In this document: positions 16,982 through 26,520 of the stretch, one piece after another
Layout: each line of letters begins with the position of its first letter
Position numbering within the stretch: the first letter of the stretch is position 1
From: Acholeplasmatales bacterium
Lineage (GTDB): Bacteria > Bacillota_I > Bacilli_A > Acholeplasmatales > Anaeroplasmataceae
Direction: 5' to 3'
Assembly (NCBI GenBank): GCA_017449215.1
Contig: JAFSJY010000046.1
Span: 1 to 64,000, forward strand
DNA: 64,000 nucleotides
The notes under the pieces: generated by a model
Told to the model about the DNA's origin: nothing
The model's database searches: none
Seen by the model: only the letters and a program-made list of their open reading frames with translations
Translations under genes and position numbers: made by a program

Positions 16982-17764
16982 ATGAAACAAAAAATAATTT
17001 ATTATAGTGATGAATTAAATGATGAATTTTCTGAAAAGAAAATAACACCTAAGGTAATAGATGGTAATTGGAAATATATTCATACAAGCCTATGGAAGAA
17101 ATTTACTCATGTATTTTGGCTAAGGTTTATAATCGCTCCTATATTTTTTACTCATTCTAAATTAAAATATAGACATAAAATAATAGGAAAAGAAAAGCTT
17201 AAACCATATAAAAAATGTGGTATATTTATGTATGGTAATCATACTAATCCATTATGTGATACATATTACCCATGCTTTGTTAATGGATATAAGGATGTAT
17301 ATTTAATATGTAATCCTGAAAATGTGTCAGTACCTGTATTAGGACCTATAACACCATCATTAGGTGCTCTACCATTACCAGGTGATATGGAGGCCACTAA
17401 GAATTTTACAAAGGCTATTGAATATCATATAAATCATAAGAAATGTATTATGATATATCCTGAGGCACACATCTGGCCATTTTATACTAAAATTAGACCA
17501 TTTAAGGATGCCTCATTTAGATATCCTATTCAATATGATACACCAGTATTTTCTATGACTAATGTATATAGAAAAAGAAGATTCTCTAAGAATCCTAAAA
17601 TGATTACCTATGTTGATGGACCATTCTTTTATAATAAGGAATTATCTAAGGTAGAGGCAAGGCGTGATTTAAGAGATCAGGTTTATAATCAAATGGTTAT
17701 AAGAAGTAAGGAAAATAATATTGAAATATGGAAATATATAAAGAAGGAGGAAGAAAATGATTAA
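16982..17764 (+). CDS. PlsC-type acyltransferase
   Basis: This 260-residue protein resembles 1-acylglycerol-3-phosphate acyltransferases. GNHTNPLCD is motif I, though with five residues between His and Asp where the family normally has four. YPEAHIWPF is motif III. A hydrophobic stretch (FWLRFIIAPIFF, about 41-52) probably docks it to the membrane. It starts 11 bases after the LeuRS-like gene and overlaps the GT8 gene by 8 bases. Acyl acceptor unknown; it may take acyl groups from ACP encoded just upstream. It differs clearly from the PlsC-like protein at 33471-34238. Confidence 0.82.
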   Translation: MKQKIIYYSDELNDEFSEKKITPKVIDGNWKYIHTSLWKKFTHVFWLRFIIAPIFFTHSKLKYRHKIIGKEKLKPYKKCGIFMYGNHTNPLCDTYYPCFVNGYKDVYLICNPENVSVPVLGPITPSLGALPLPGDMEATKNFTKAIEYHINHKKCIMIYPEAHIWPFYTKIRPFKDASFRYPIQYDTPVFSMTNVYRKRRFSKNPKMITYVDGPFFYNKELSKVEARRDLRDQVYNQMVIRSKENNIEIWKYIKKEEEND

Positions 17765-18590
17765 TATTTTATTTTGTGGAAATGATAAAGTATTTGATGG
17801 TATGATGACTACTATGCTATCAATATTTGAAAGAACTAAAACAAAAGAAGCCTTCAATATTTATATATATACAATGGATGTATCTGATATTAAGCCACAA
17901 TATCTAGCATTATCTGATGATATGGCTAATTTCTTAGATAAGGTTGCTAAAACATATAACCCAGATAATAAGGTTACTAAGATAGATGTATTAGATTATT
18001 ATAATAAGGAATTTAGAAATTCTCCTAATGAATCATGTTACTGCTCACCATATACATTATTAAGATTATTTGCAGATATTATTCCAAATATGCCAGATAA
18101 GCTATTATATTTAGATGCTGATTTAATGTTTAATGGTGATATAGAAAAGCTTTATAGCATTGATGTTAATAAGGTTGAATACGCAGCCGCGAATGATCAT
18201 TATGGTAAATTCTTAATTAATCCTAGATATATTAATGCGGGTGTTTTATTATTTAATTTAAAGAAAATGAAGGAAACTAATTTATTAGGTAAGGCAAGAG
18301 AGCTAATTAAGAAAAAGAAGCTAACATTTGCTGATCAATCTGCGATAATTAGAAGTACTACTAAAAAGAAGTTAATATCTCAAAGATTTAATGATCAAAA
18401 ATTCTTATATAAGAAAACTATTATTAGACATTTCTCTAAAAGATTATTTTGGTTACCTTATCCTCATACTGATAATATTAAGCAATGGCATGTAGATAAG
18501 GTTCATAAGGTATTTAAATATCATCAGTTTGATGATATTTATGAAATATATTTTAAATTAAAGGAAGAATTTGAAAAGAGCATTTCATAA
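17757..18590 (+). CDS. GT8-family glycosyltransferase
   Basis: This 277-residue protein has the GT8 pattern: an N-terminal nucleotide-sugar fold, LLRLFADIIP, the metal-binding DxD in LLYLDADLMFNGD, YINAGVLLFNL and FADQSAI. Bacterial GT8 enzymes transfer glucose or galactose to lipopolysaccharide, teichoic acid or protein acceptors. Translational overlap with the acyltransferase gene suggests a glycolipid or cell-surface polymer product. Confidence 0.88.
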   Translation: MINILFCGNDKVFDGMMTTMLSIFERTKTKEAFNIYIYTMDVSDIKPQYLALSDDMANFLDKVAKTYNPDNKVTKIDVLDYYNKEFRNSPNESCYCSPYTLLRLFADIIPNMPDKLLYLDADLMFNGDIEKLYSIDVNKVEYAAANDHYGKFLINPRYINAGVLLFNLKKMKETNLLGKARELIKKKKLTFADQSAIIRSTTKKKLISQRFNDQKFLYKKTIIRHFSKRLFWLPYPHTDNIKQWHVDKVHKVFKYHQFDDIYEIYFKLKEEFEKSIS

Positions 18591-18601
18591 TTGAAATGCT
18601 C
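18578..18601. terminator. Terminator between convergent genes
   Basis: GAGCATTTCA (18578-18587) pairs with TGAAATGCTC (18592-18601) around TAAT. Read on the minus strand it is followed by TTTTC; on the plus strand the T-run is weaker. It overlaps the last codons of the GT8 gene. Confidence 0.65.
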
Positions 18602-19552
18602 CTAATTCTTTTTATAATAGATACCTTGGTATAATTTATTATTTCTCATATATTTATCGATATCATTCATTACTGTCATTTTCTTAATCGTCCATCTTGG
18701 CTCAATTAAATCATCTATTACTGCATCAGCGGCTAGTCTATGAATAATGATATCATCTCTTAAATTACATATTTGCTTAACTGTGTATTCTACATATTCT
18801 TCCTTAGTTAATATGTGGAATTTTTCTTTTTTATATTCTTCATATAATTTAGTATTATTTAAAAGAAGTAGTGAGTGAAATTTAATACCTTGAATATCTA
18901 AGCTATTAATAAAATTAATAGTATTTAAATTATCCTCTAATGTCTCATTAGGTAAGCCTGTAATTACATGAACTATTATTTCTATATTTTCTTTTCTTAA
19001 TAGATTAACAGAATCTATAAATTCTTCAGTAGTCATACATCTATTAATTCTTTTAGAGGTTTCCTCATTTGATGTTTGAAGACCTAACTCTACCTGAACA
19101 TGAGTTCTTTTATTTAATTCACCTAAATAGGAAGCAATTTCCTTTGTTATACAATCTCCTCTAGTAGCGATTGAAATACCTATTGTTTTTTCTGGTATTA
19201 CATTTAAAGCTTCCTCATATTTTTCTTTTAATATATCTAGATTAGCATAGGTGTTAGAATATGCTTGAAAATATGGCATATATAAAATATTAGGCCATTT
19301 ATTTTCCATTATTTCTTTTATTTCTAGAAATTGTTCCTTAATTGGTTTTTTAATATTTCCAGCATTTTCGCCAGAACCTTGATTTGAGCAGAAGGTACAG
19401 CCACCTATTCCCTTAGAGCCATCTCTATTAGGGCAGGTAAAGCCACCATTTAATGGAATCTTAGCTATCTTGGCATTATAATGCTTTTTATTATATTCAT
19501 TTAAGGAATTATAGGGCTTATCCTTAGTAAAATAATTCAATTCAATCACCAA
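18602..19552 (-). CDS. Radical SAM protein, YtqA/TIGR01212 family
   Basis: This 316-residue protein carries an atypical radical-SAM cluster, CPNRDGSKGIGGCTFC, characteristic of the YtqA group. GLPNET and ISIATRGDC follow. The [4Fe-4S] cluster would cleave S-adenosylmethionine; the substrate is poorly defined in the family. It is monocistronic. Confidence 0.87.
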   Translation of the reverse strand: MVIELNYFTKDKPYNSLNEYNKKHYNAKIAKIPLNGGFTCPNRDGSKGIGGCTFCSNQGSGENAGNIKKPIKEQFLEIKEIMENKWPNILYMPYFQAYSNTYANLDILKEKYEEALNVIPEKTIGISIATRGDCITKEIASYLGELNKRTHVQVELGLQTSNEETSKRINRCMTTEEFIDSVNLLRKENIEIIVHVITGLPNETLEDNLNTINFINSLDIQGIKFHSLLLLNNTKLYEEYKKEKFHILTKEEYVEYTVKQICNLRDDIIIHRLAADAVIDDLIEPRWTIKKMTVMNDIDKYMRNNKLYQGIYYKKN

Positions 19553-19639
19553 TATTATTATAATATTTTTTAAAATATTTTTATGAAAAATATATAAATT
19601 ATTAAATAACTTTAAAGTATATAAAATAAAAACTTTTTT

Positions 19640-19648
19640 TGGTATAAT
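19640..19648 (+). promoter_or_regulatory. Extended -10 promoter before the polC unit
   Basis: TGGTATAAT (hexamer 19643-19648) is an extended -10; no good -35 is seen. It is 31 bases upstream of ATG 19679, which has a TGGAGGTGG site. Confidence 0.5.
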
Positions 19649-19678
19649 AAAAACATAGTTTTTACATGGAGGTGGATT

Positions 19679-20476
19679 ATGAAGATTTTATATAGAATCA
19701 TGGATATTTTTTGTCATCCATCTCGCATAGTATTTTATTATAAGGATAAGATTTATGTTCTTATAATCCATCTATTAGCATTCGCCGCTATGGCTGTTGG
19801 AGTAACCGCGGCATTATCATATACTGATTATTATATTTCAAGAGAAGACGGTGAGGCCTTCTCTAAGGCTATCTTTGAGTCAAAGCAGGTAGCTGAAATT
19901 GAATATAATGATTATAAGCTATCTGGAGAACAGGCAACTATTTCTGCAGGTGTGTTTAGAATTTATTTTAATATGGAACAGCCTACAACATATTCTAGTA
20001 GTGAATTTGTTGTAGTATTAGGTCAAGAGAAGGCTCGTGGCTATAGTGGTACTAAGCTTGTTTATGAAATGGAATATAAGAATTTAAGCTCAAATTATAG
20101 CTTTAAGCTATCTGATCTAAAGAGTGGTAAAAATGAAAAGGAAATAGAGTTTGTGGATTTTATTTCTGTCTATTTAAGAGGCTTTGAGCATGAATATGCC
20201 ACACAAACATTTTTAGGTGGTCTACGACTTATATTAGAATTCTATGGTATTTTACTAATTGCGATGTTTATATTTACATATTTAATAAATCCAACAATTA
20301 AGTTTGAGGTTAGAGCTAGATTAATGATATATGATAGCTTAATTTTCTTCTTTATCTTTAGTCTTGCCTTCATATTTAATGTTGAATTCCTAGAATATTT
20401 AGCATTTGCCATAGCGTTATTTTATTCATCTATAACATTTAGACATATTATAAGAATTAATAAGAATGGGAAGTAA
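19679..20476 (+). CDS. Multi-pass membrane protein of unknown function (DUF1189-like)
   Basis: This 265-residue protein has one membrane helix at about 26-48, an extracellular or cytosolic loop of about 130 residues, and three or four helices in the C-terminal third (about 178-255). The N-terminal block and overall layout recall DUF1189, but I cannot confirm it. It ends five bases before polC and is likely co-transcribed with it. Confidence 0.7.
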   Translation: MKILYRIMDIFCHPSRIVFYYKDKIYVLIIHLLAFAAMAVGVTAALSYTDYYISREDGEAFSKAIFESKQVAEIEYNDYKLSGEQATISAGVFRIYFNMEQPTTYSSSEFVVVLGQEKARGYSGTKLVYEMEYKNLSSNYSFKLSDLKSGKNEKEIEFVDFISVYLRGFEHEYATQTFLGGLRLILEFYGILLIAMFIFTYLINPTIKFEVRARLMIYDSLIFFFIFSLAFIFNVEFLEYLAFAIALFYSSITFRHIIRINKNGK

Positions 20477-20481
20477 TATCA

Positions 20482-23400
20482 ATGTATTTAAGAGAAATGC
20501 TATTGAATAGTGGGCTTATCGATTCTAATAAGCTATTAGAATTAGAATGCACATTAAAGAAGTATAGTAAGAGAATAAATATTAATATTAAATTAGATAA
20601 TAGCTTAAGCTTTAGCGATTATGTTAAATTTTTAGATACTATTAAGTCATTTTTAAAGCCACTAAATTGTGGTATTTTTATTGATGTCAAATATAATAAT
20701 ATGACTTTATCATTAGATGAATTAAATGAATATACTCATAATATCTTAAATTCATTAGAGGAATCATATCCAAGAATTAAGGCATTAACTAATGATGAGC
20801 CAGTTATTGATGATAAATCTATTTCATTTGTTGTTGCGTGTGACGCGAGAGGACTAGATGATTTAATTAATCTTGTTAGAGATGAATTTGATTCATATGG
20901 ATTAAAGTATGAAATAAATTTAAAATATAACGAAAATGAATCTATTGAAAATCAAATAAGAGAAATTGATAATCAAATTGAAAAGCACTTAGCTGAAATT
21001 CAAAAGGAAGCAGAAGAAATTACTAAGGCTAATAAGATTATTAATGAGGAAAAGGGTAAGTATAAGTCATATAGACCTACAGAGGTTATCCCTATTAAGT
21101 CTATACCAATGACATATGAGGAATTGGGTCAATACACATATGAAAATGGTAAGGGCGCCGTTATGATTGAAGGATATATCTTCGGTGAGGTTGATATGAG
21201 AGTTATGACTAGAGGTAAAAGTGCTGGTCTATTAACTATTAAGGTTACTGATGAAACAGATTCAATTCTAGTTAAGAAATGGTGTAGAAGTGAAACTGAA
21301 AGAGATACATTCGTTGATTCATTGAAGGCAGGCTCTACAGTTAGAGTTGTTGGTAATTTAGAATACGATGCGTATGCTAAGGCTATTATTGTTTCAGCTA
21401 ATAGTATTGAGATAACTGGTAAGCATACTGATGAGGTTATTGTAGATAATAATGAAGAAAAGCGTGTAGAGCTACATTTACATACAAAGATGAGTGCGCT
21501 AGATGGTGTAACTGACGCTGGTGATTATGTAAAGGCTGCGGTAGCTTGGGGCTGGAAGGGTATTGCCCTAACAGACTTAAATGGTGTTTACGCCATTCCT
21601 GATATTGAGCATGCCGTTAAAGGATTAGGTGATAAGGCAGCTGACTTTAAGCCTATCTATGGTACTGAGCTATCATTTGTTGATGATACTAAATTCTTTA
21701 TTACATTTGATGAAAGAGATATTAATTTAAAGGAAGCTACATATGTTGTTTATGATATTGAAACAACAGGCTTTTCTCAGGAATATGATAGAATCATTGA
21801 AATTGCCGCTCATAAGGTTAGAGGCGGAATTATCGTTGATGAATTTGAGGTATTTGTAAATCCTGAAATGCCTATTCCTGCAAAGATTACAGCATTAACA
21901 TCTATTACTGATGAGGATGTTAAGAATGCTGAAACTATCGATAAGGTAATTCCTAAGTTTATGGAATTCGCTAAGGATTCTATTTTAGTAGCTCATAATG
22001 CTAAATTCGACGTTGGTATGGTTTATGCTAATATTAAGAGATTAGGTATGAATTATGAAGAGCTACCTGTAATCGATACCTTAAATTTATTCCGTGCTGG
22101 ATATTCTAATGAGGTTAAAACATTTGGTTTAAAATCATTATCTAAATACTTTAAGGTTAAGCAGGAGCAGCACCATAGAGCAACAGATGACACTAGAGTA
22201 ACTGCACTTTGCTTCATTCAAATGCTAAATGATTTATATTCTAAGGGAATTGTAAATTATAAGGATATTAATTCTACAATTGATCCTAATGAGCATTGGA
22301 AGCATTTAATTACAAAGGAATCACATATTACATTCCTAGCTAAGAATAAGAGTGGTAATAAGAATCTATATAAATTAGTATCAGATGCCCTAACAGTTCA
22401 TATGTATAAGGGTGATGCTAAAGCATTAAGATCCGTTATTGAAAAATATAGAGAGGGTCTATTAGTTGGTTCTTCATCATCTAATGGCGAGGTTTGGACA
22501 CTTGCTTCAACAAGAAGTGAGGAAGAAACATTAGAGGCTATGTCTTATTATGATTATATTGAGGTTTCTCCTCCATCTTGCTACTCACATTTATATGAGG
22601 ATTATGCAGAGGGTAAGGATGCTATTATAGATATCATAAAGAAGATTATTAGATTAGCTAAGTCAATTAATAAGCCAGTTGTTGCAACATCTGATTGTTA
22701 TTATTTAAGACATTCAGAAAAGAAATATAGAGAAATATTAATTGCATCTCCTAAGCTAGGTGGAGGTCAGCATGATTTAGCAACTGCTAAAATCATTCCT
22801 AATAACCACCTAAGAACTACTACAGAGATGCTAGAGGAATTTAATTTCTTAGATAAGGATTTAGCACATGAAATTGTAATTGAAAATCCTAATAAGATTT
22901 TAGATATGGTAGAAAAGTTTGATGCCTTCTCACCTGATATGTTCGCTCCAAGAGATGATCAATTTAAGGATAATCCTGTTGTTAATTATGTAAAATCAAT
23001 TAATGAGGAATCAAGAAGAATTGTAAATGAGCATGTTACTGCAACATATGGTGATAAGCCTCATCCAATTATTCTAAAGAGAGTAGAAAGAGAATTAAAT
23101 TCAATTATATCTTCAGGATATATGTCAGTTTATTATATTTCTCACCTATTAGTTAAAAAGTCACTAGATGATGGATATCTAGTAGGCTCAAGAGGATCAG
23201 TAGGCTCATCATTAGTAGCGACTATGATGGATATTACTGAGGTTAATCCATTAAAGCCACATTATGTTTGTAAAAAATGTAAATTCCATACATTTAAAAT
23301 GACTAAGGAAGAATTAGCTGAATATGGCTTAACTGATTTAGAGGCACCTTTCCAGGAAAAGCTTCAAAGTGTTGATTCAGGCTTTGACCTAGATGATGCA

Positions 23401-24975
23401 GTATGCCCAGTTTGTGGCGAAAAGCTTTCTAAGAATGGTCAGGATATTCCGTTTGAAACATTCCTAGGCTTTGAGGGAGATAAGACACCAGATATCGACT
23501 TAAACTTCTCTGGTGAATATCAGGCTAAGGCCCATGAATATATTAGAACAGTATTTGGTAATGATAATGCCTTCCGTGGTGGTACTGTAGCCACAATAGC
23601 TGATAAGGTAGGCTTTGGCTATGTTAAGGGCTATTGTGAAAAGAAAAATATCACATTAAGAGAATGTGAAATTGAAAGATTAGCAACTCATCTAGATGGT
23701 GTAAGAAGATCTACAGGACAGCACCCAGGTGGTATCGTTGTAGTTCCTAATTATGTAGATATTTATGATGTTACTCCATTCCAGTATCCAGCAGATGATA
23801 CTGAATCAGTATGGAGAACAACACATTATGATTATCATAAGTTTGAAGCAAACCTATTAAAGTTTGATATTCTAGGACACGATGATCCTACTATTATTAG
23901 ATATTTAATGAACTATGTTCATGATCATCAGGATGAATTCCCATTTACAAGAGCACAGGATATCCCACTAGATGATAGAGAGGTATTACAGCTATTTGAG
24001 GGAACTGAGGTAATTGGTGTTACTAAGGAGGAGCTAGGCTGCGAGGTCGCATCCTTTGGTGTTCCTGAATATGGTACTAGATTCGTTCAAAACATGCTAG
24101 TTGAAACAAAGCCTAAGACATTTGCTCAGCTAGTTAAGATTTCAGGTCTTTCTCATGGTACAGACGTATGGAGTACAAATGCTCAGGATTTAGTAAATGG
24201 TAAGACTGAATTTGGTGAAATTCCATTTGCACAGGTTATAGGATGTCGTGACGATATCATGGTTGACCTAATGAAATATCTAGCCCCTAAGGATGCCTTT
24301 GATATTATGGAATTCGTAAGAAAGGGTAAGCTTTATAAGGGTGGAGCTGATAAATGGGCTAAGTATTCAGCTAAGATGAAGGAGGCAGGAGTACCAGATT
24401 GGTATATCTTCTCATGCTCAAAGATTAAGTACATGTTCCCTAAGGCTCATGCTATTGCCTACGTTATGATGGCATTACGTATTGCTTGGTTTAAGGTTCA
24501 TTATCCTAAGCTATTCTATAGTGCTTGGCTATCTAAGAGAGCTAAGGGCTATTCTGTACAAGCATTCCTTGGTGGTCCTCAGGCGATAAGAGCTAAGATT
24601 GAAGAAATTAAATCAAAGGGTAGTACAACAGCTACAGACGATGATTTAATTACTGCACTTCAAATCGCGCTTGAAATGACATTAAGAGGAATTAGATTCC
24701 TACCAGTTGATATTAATAAATCATCTGCCACTGTATTTGAAATAGAAGGAGATAATTTAAGAATACCTTTCGTTGCCGTAGATAAGCTTGGTGAAAATGC
24801 CGCTTTAAATATCGTTCAGGCAAGAGAGGAAAGACCATTCTCATCTATTAAGGATGCTATTAAGCGTGGTAAGATTAATAATACTATTGCAGATATGTTT
24901 AGAGAAAACAGATTCTTTGCTGGCTTACCAGAGGATGATGTTGAAAAAACAGAAGGATTATTTGCATTCATGTAA
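20482..24975 (+). CDS. polC: DNA polymerase III alpha subunit, PolC type
   Basis: The 1497-residue replicase has the Gram-positive PolC layout. An N-terminal region and an OB fold (YIFGEVDMR onward) lead to a PHP domain starting HLHTKMSALDG (about residue 331). A DEDDh proofreading exonuclease is inserted in it (YDIETTG about 423, HNAKFD, HRATDDTR). A zinc finger follows (CKKC near 930, CPVC), then the palm with PDIDLNFSGEYQ near 1003. In the PHP domain, the usual TDH metal-site block reads TDLNG (about 364), losing one histidine. It forms the core of the replication fork. Confidence 0.96.
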   Translation: MYLREMLLNSGLIDSNKLLELECTLKKYSKRININIKLDNSLSFSDYVKFLDTIKSFLKPLNCGIFIDVKYNNMTLSLDELNEYTHNILNSLEESYPRIKALTNDEPVIDDKSISFVVACDARGLDDLINLVRDEFDSYGLKYEINLKYNENESIENQIREIDNQIEKHLAEIQKEAEEITKANKIINEEKGKYKSYRPTEVIPIKSIPMTYEELGQYTYENGKGAVMIEGYIFGEVDMRVMTRGKSAGLLTIKVTDETDSILVKKWCRSETERDTFVDSLKAGSTVRVVGNLEYDAYAKAIIVSANSIEITGKHTDEVIVDNNEEKRVELHLHTKMSALDGVTDAGDYVKAAVAWGWKGIALTDLNGVYAIPDIEHAVKGLGDKAADFKPIYGTELSFVDDTKFFITFDERDINLKEATYVVYDIETTGFSQEYDRIIEIAAHKVRGGIIVDEFEVFVNPEMPIPAKITALTSITDEDVKNAETIDKVIPKFMEFAKDSILVAHNAKFDVGMVYANIKRLGMNYEELPVIDTLNLFRAGYSNEVKTFGLKSLSKYFKVKQEQHHRATDDTRVTALCFIQMLNDLYSKGIVNYKDINSTIDPNEHWKHLITKESHITFLAKNKSGNKNLYKLVSDALTVHMYKGDAKALRSVIEKYREGLLVGSSSSNGEVWTLASTRSEEETLEAMSYYDYIEVSPPSCYSHLYEDYAEGKDAIIDIIKKIIRLAKSINKPVVATSDCYYLRHSEKKYREILIASPKLGGGQHDLATAKIIPNNHLRTTTEMLEEFNFLDKDLAHEIVIENPNKILDMVEKFDAFSPDMFAPRDDQFKDNPVVNYVKSINEESRRIVNEHVTATYGDKPHPIILKRVERELNSIISSGYMSVYYISHLLVKKSLDDGYLVGSRGSVGSSLVATMMDITEVNPLKPHYVCKKCKFHTFKMTKEELAEYGLTDLEAPFQEKLQSVDSGFDLDDAVCPVCGEKLSKNGQDIPFETFLGFEGDKTPDIDLNFSGEYQAKAHEYIRTVFGNDNAFRGGTVATIADKVGFGYVKGYCEKKNITLRECEIERLATHLDGVRRSTGQHPGGIVVVPNYVDIYDVTPFQYPADDTESVWRTTHYDYHKFEANLLKFDILGHDDPTIIRYLMNYVHDHQDEFPFTRAQDIPLDDREVLQLFEGTEVIGVTKEELGCEVASFGVPEYGTRFVQNMLVETKPKTFAQLVKISGLSHGTDVWSTNAQDLVNGKTEFGEIPFAQVIGCRDDIMVDLMKYLAPKDAFDIMEFVRKGKLYKGGADKWAKYSAKMKEAGVPDWYIFSCSKIKYMFPKAHAIAYVMMALRIAWFKVHYPKLFYSAWLSKRAKGYSVQAFLGGPQAIRAKIEEIKSKGSTTATDDDLITALQIALEMTLRGIRFLPVDINKSSATVFEIEGDNLRIPFVAVDKLGENAALNIVQAREERPFSSIKDAIKRGKINNTIADMFRENRFFAGLPEDDVEKTEGLFAFM

Positions 24976-25001
24976 GAAGAGACCAACAATCTCTTCTTTT
25001 T
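24976..25001 (+). terminator. Terminator after polC
   Basis: GAAGAGA (24976-24982) pairs with TCTCTTC (24990-24996) and is followed by TTTTT. Confidence 0.75.
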
Positions 25002-25049
25002 GGTATTTTGTGTGATTTTGTCAATAATACTTTTTTGTTATCTATTTTA

Positions 25050-25058
25050 TGCTATAAT
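25050..25058 (+). promoter_or_regulatory. Extended -10 promoter of the Bax-inhibitor-like gene
   Basis: TGCTATAAT (hexamer 25053-25058) without a clear -35; AAAGGAGG follows before ATG 25086. Confidence 0.5.
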
Positions 25059-25085
25059 ATTTTTGGTAAATAAAGGAGGCAAAAG

Positions 25086-25826
25086 ATGAGAACAAATTTA
25101 TTTGACAAAATAGATACTTCATCAAGCTACTATGATGAGGTAGATAGAGCTTCTGTAAAAGGTATTATTTTTAAGACAGTAATTTTATTATTATTAGCAG
25201 TTACATCAGCTACTATGCTATTTATATTCTTACCTGAAATGCTAAATGATGAAAGTAAGATTATACCATTCTATGCTTTATTAATTGTATCTTCAATTAT
25301 TGCATTAATTTGTGGTATAGCTGGTAGATTTGAAACAAGAGCTACAAAATATTTAGCAGTTATTTATGCACTTGCTGAAGGTATAACAGTTGGTTTCTTA
25401 ACTAGACTAGTAGAATATTATGTTCCTGGTGCTGGTATTATGGCCTTATCAGCAACATTTGCAATCTTCGCAGTTGTATTAATTTTATATTCAGTTGGTA
25501 TTCTAAGAGCTACATCTAGATTAATGGGTATCTTTATCGCAGTAATGATTGGTGCGTTATTATTATCAATAACATCATTAGTTGCTTGGTTCTTTGTTAC
25601 AGATCATACATATTTCATAATTTGTATCGCAGTAGAGGTAGTGTTATTAATTGAGGGTGTAATATCATTAGTATTTAATTTTGCTGAGGCAGATGCTGTT
25701 ATTAAGGCTGGCTGCTCAAAGAATGCTGAATGGTGTGTATCACTAGGATTATCAATTAGCTTAATTTTCATTTATATTGATATTTTAAGATTAATCTTCT
25801 ATATTGCTGCTGCTAATAGAAATTAA
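25086..25826 (+). CDS. Bax inhibitor-1/YccA-like membrane protein
   Basis: This 246-residue protein has seven hydrophobic segments after a short cytosolic start. YLAVIYALAEGITVGF and the C-terminal EWCVSLGLSISLIFIYIDIL match the bacterial Bax-inhibitor-1-like (YccA) group. Related proteins act as pH-dependent calcium leak channels or modulators of membrane proteases. It is monocistronic with its own terminator. Confidence 0.75.
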   Translation: MRTNLFDKIDTSSSYYDEVDRASVKGIIFKTVILLLLAVTSATMLFIFLPEMLNDESKIIPFYALLIVSSIIALICGIAGRFETRATKYLAVIYALAEGITVGFLTRLVEYYVPGAGIMALSATFAIFAVVLILYSVGILRATSRLMGIFIAVMIGALLLSITSLVAWFFVTDHTYFIICIAVEVVLLIEGVISLVFNFAEADAVIKAGCSKNAEWCVSLGLSISLIFIYIDILRLIFYIAAANRN

Positions 25827-25833
25827 TAAAAAT

Positions 25834-25858
25834 AGGATAGCTTCATGCTATCCTTTAA
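25834..25858 (+). terminator. Terminator after the Bax-inhibitor-like gene
   Basis: AGGATAGC (25834-25841) pairs with GCTATCCT (25847-25854), followed by a weak TTAAATTT run. Confidence 0.55.
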
Positions 25859-25877
25859 ATTTGTCTAAGGAGTCTTT

Positions 25878-26501
25878 ATGTCAAATTATATTTTTGATGT
25901 TGATGGCACATTATTAGATTCATATGGTGGTATATTAGAATCTGTAATGGATGTCATAAAATTAAATAATTATAATATGAATTCTAAGGATGCCTTAGAT
26001 TTTATATTAAAATATGCAGTCTTTGATTTATTCTATAAAATAGAAAAAGAAACTAATATTCCTTTTGATAAGGTGCTAGAGGAATATAAGAAATCTAGGT
26101 TAAGAACTCAGGATAATTATGCTATTATGCCTAATTGTAAGAAAATGCTTAATGAGCTTAAGAATAATGGTGCTAAATTATTTATTTTCACTCATAAGGG
26201 TGAAGCAATTAACCATATAGTAGAAAATGATTTTAAGGGCATTTTTATTGATGTAATTCATGCCTTTGGTCATGATTTTAAAAGAAAGCCTAGTAGCTAT
26301 TCAATAGATTATTTAGTAAACAAATATGATCTAGATAGAGATGATACCTATTATGTAGGAGATAGACCTATCGATATTGAATGTGCTTATAATAGTAATA
26401 TTAAATCTATTTTCTATAATGAAAAAAATATAGGCCTAAAATATAAGCCTACATATAGAATAAATGATTTAATTGAAATAGTAGATATAGAAAAGAAATA
26501 A
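25878..26501 (+). CDS. HAD-superfamily phosphatase
   Basis: This 207-residue protein has the normal HAD motif I FDVDGTLLDS at its N terminus, FTHKG as motif II, KRKPSS with the conserved lysine, and YVGDRPIDIECA as motif IV. It belongs to the phosphoglycolate phosphatase/beta-phosphoglucomutase-like group. Substrate unknown. Confidence 0.87.
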   Translation: MSNYIFDVDGTLLDSYGGILESVMDVIKLNNYNMNSKDALDFILKYAVFDLFYKIEKETNIPFDKVLEEYKKSRLRTQDNYAIMPNCKKMLNELKNNGAKLFIFTHKGEAINHIVENDFKGIFIDVIHAFGHDFKRKPSSYSIDYLVNKYDLDRDDTYYVGDRPIDIECAYNSNIKSIFYNEKNIGLKYKPTYRINDLIEIVDIEKK

Positions 26502-26520
26502 GCTCCATGTGGAGCTTTTT
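26500..26520 (+). terminator. Terminator after the HAD gene
   Basis: AAGCTCC (26500-26506) pairs with GGAGCTT (26511-26517), continuing into a T-run. It separates convergent genes. Confidence 0.65.

Noticed and set aside
23269-23430. Possible inserted domain in PolC (CKKC...CPVC)
   Set aside because: It is the normal PolC zinc finger, not an insertion.
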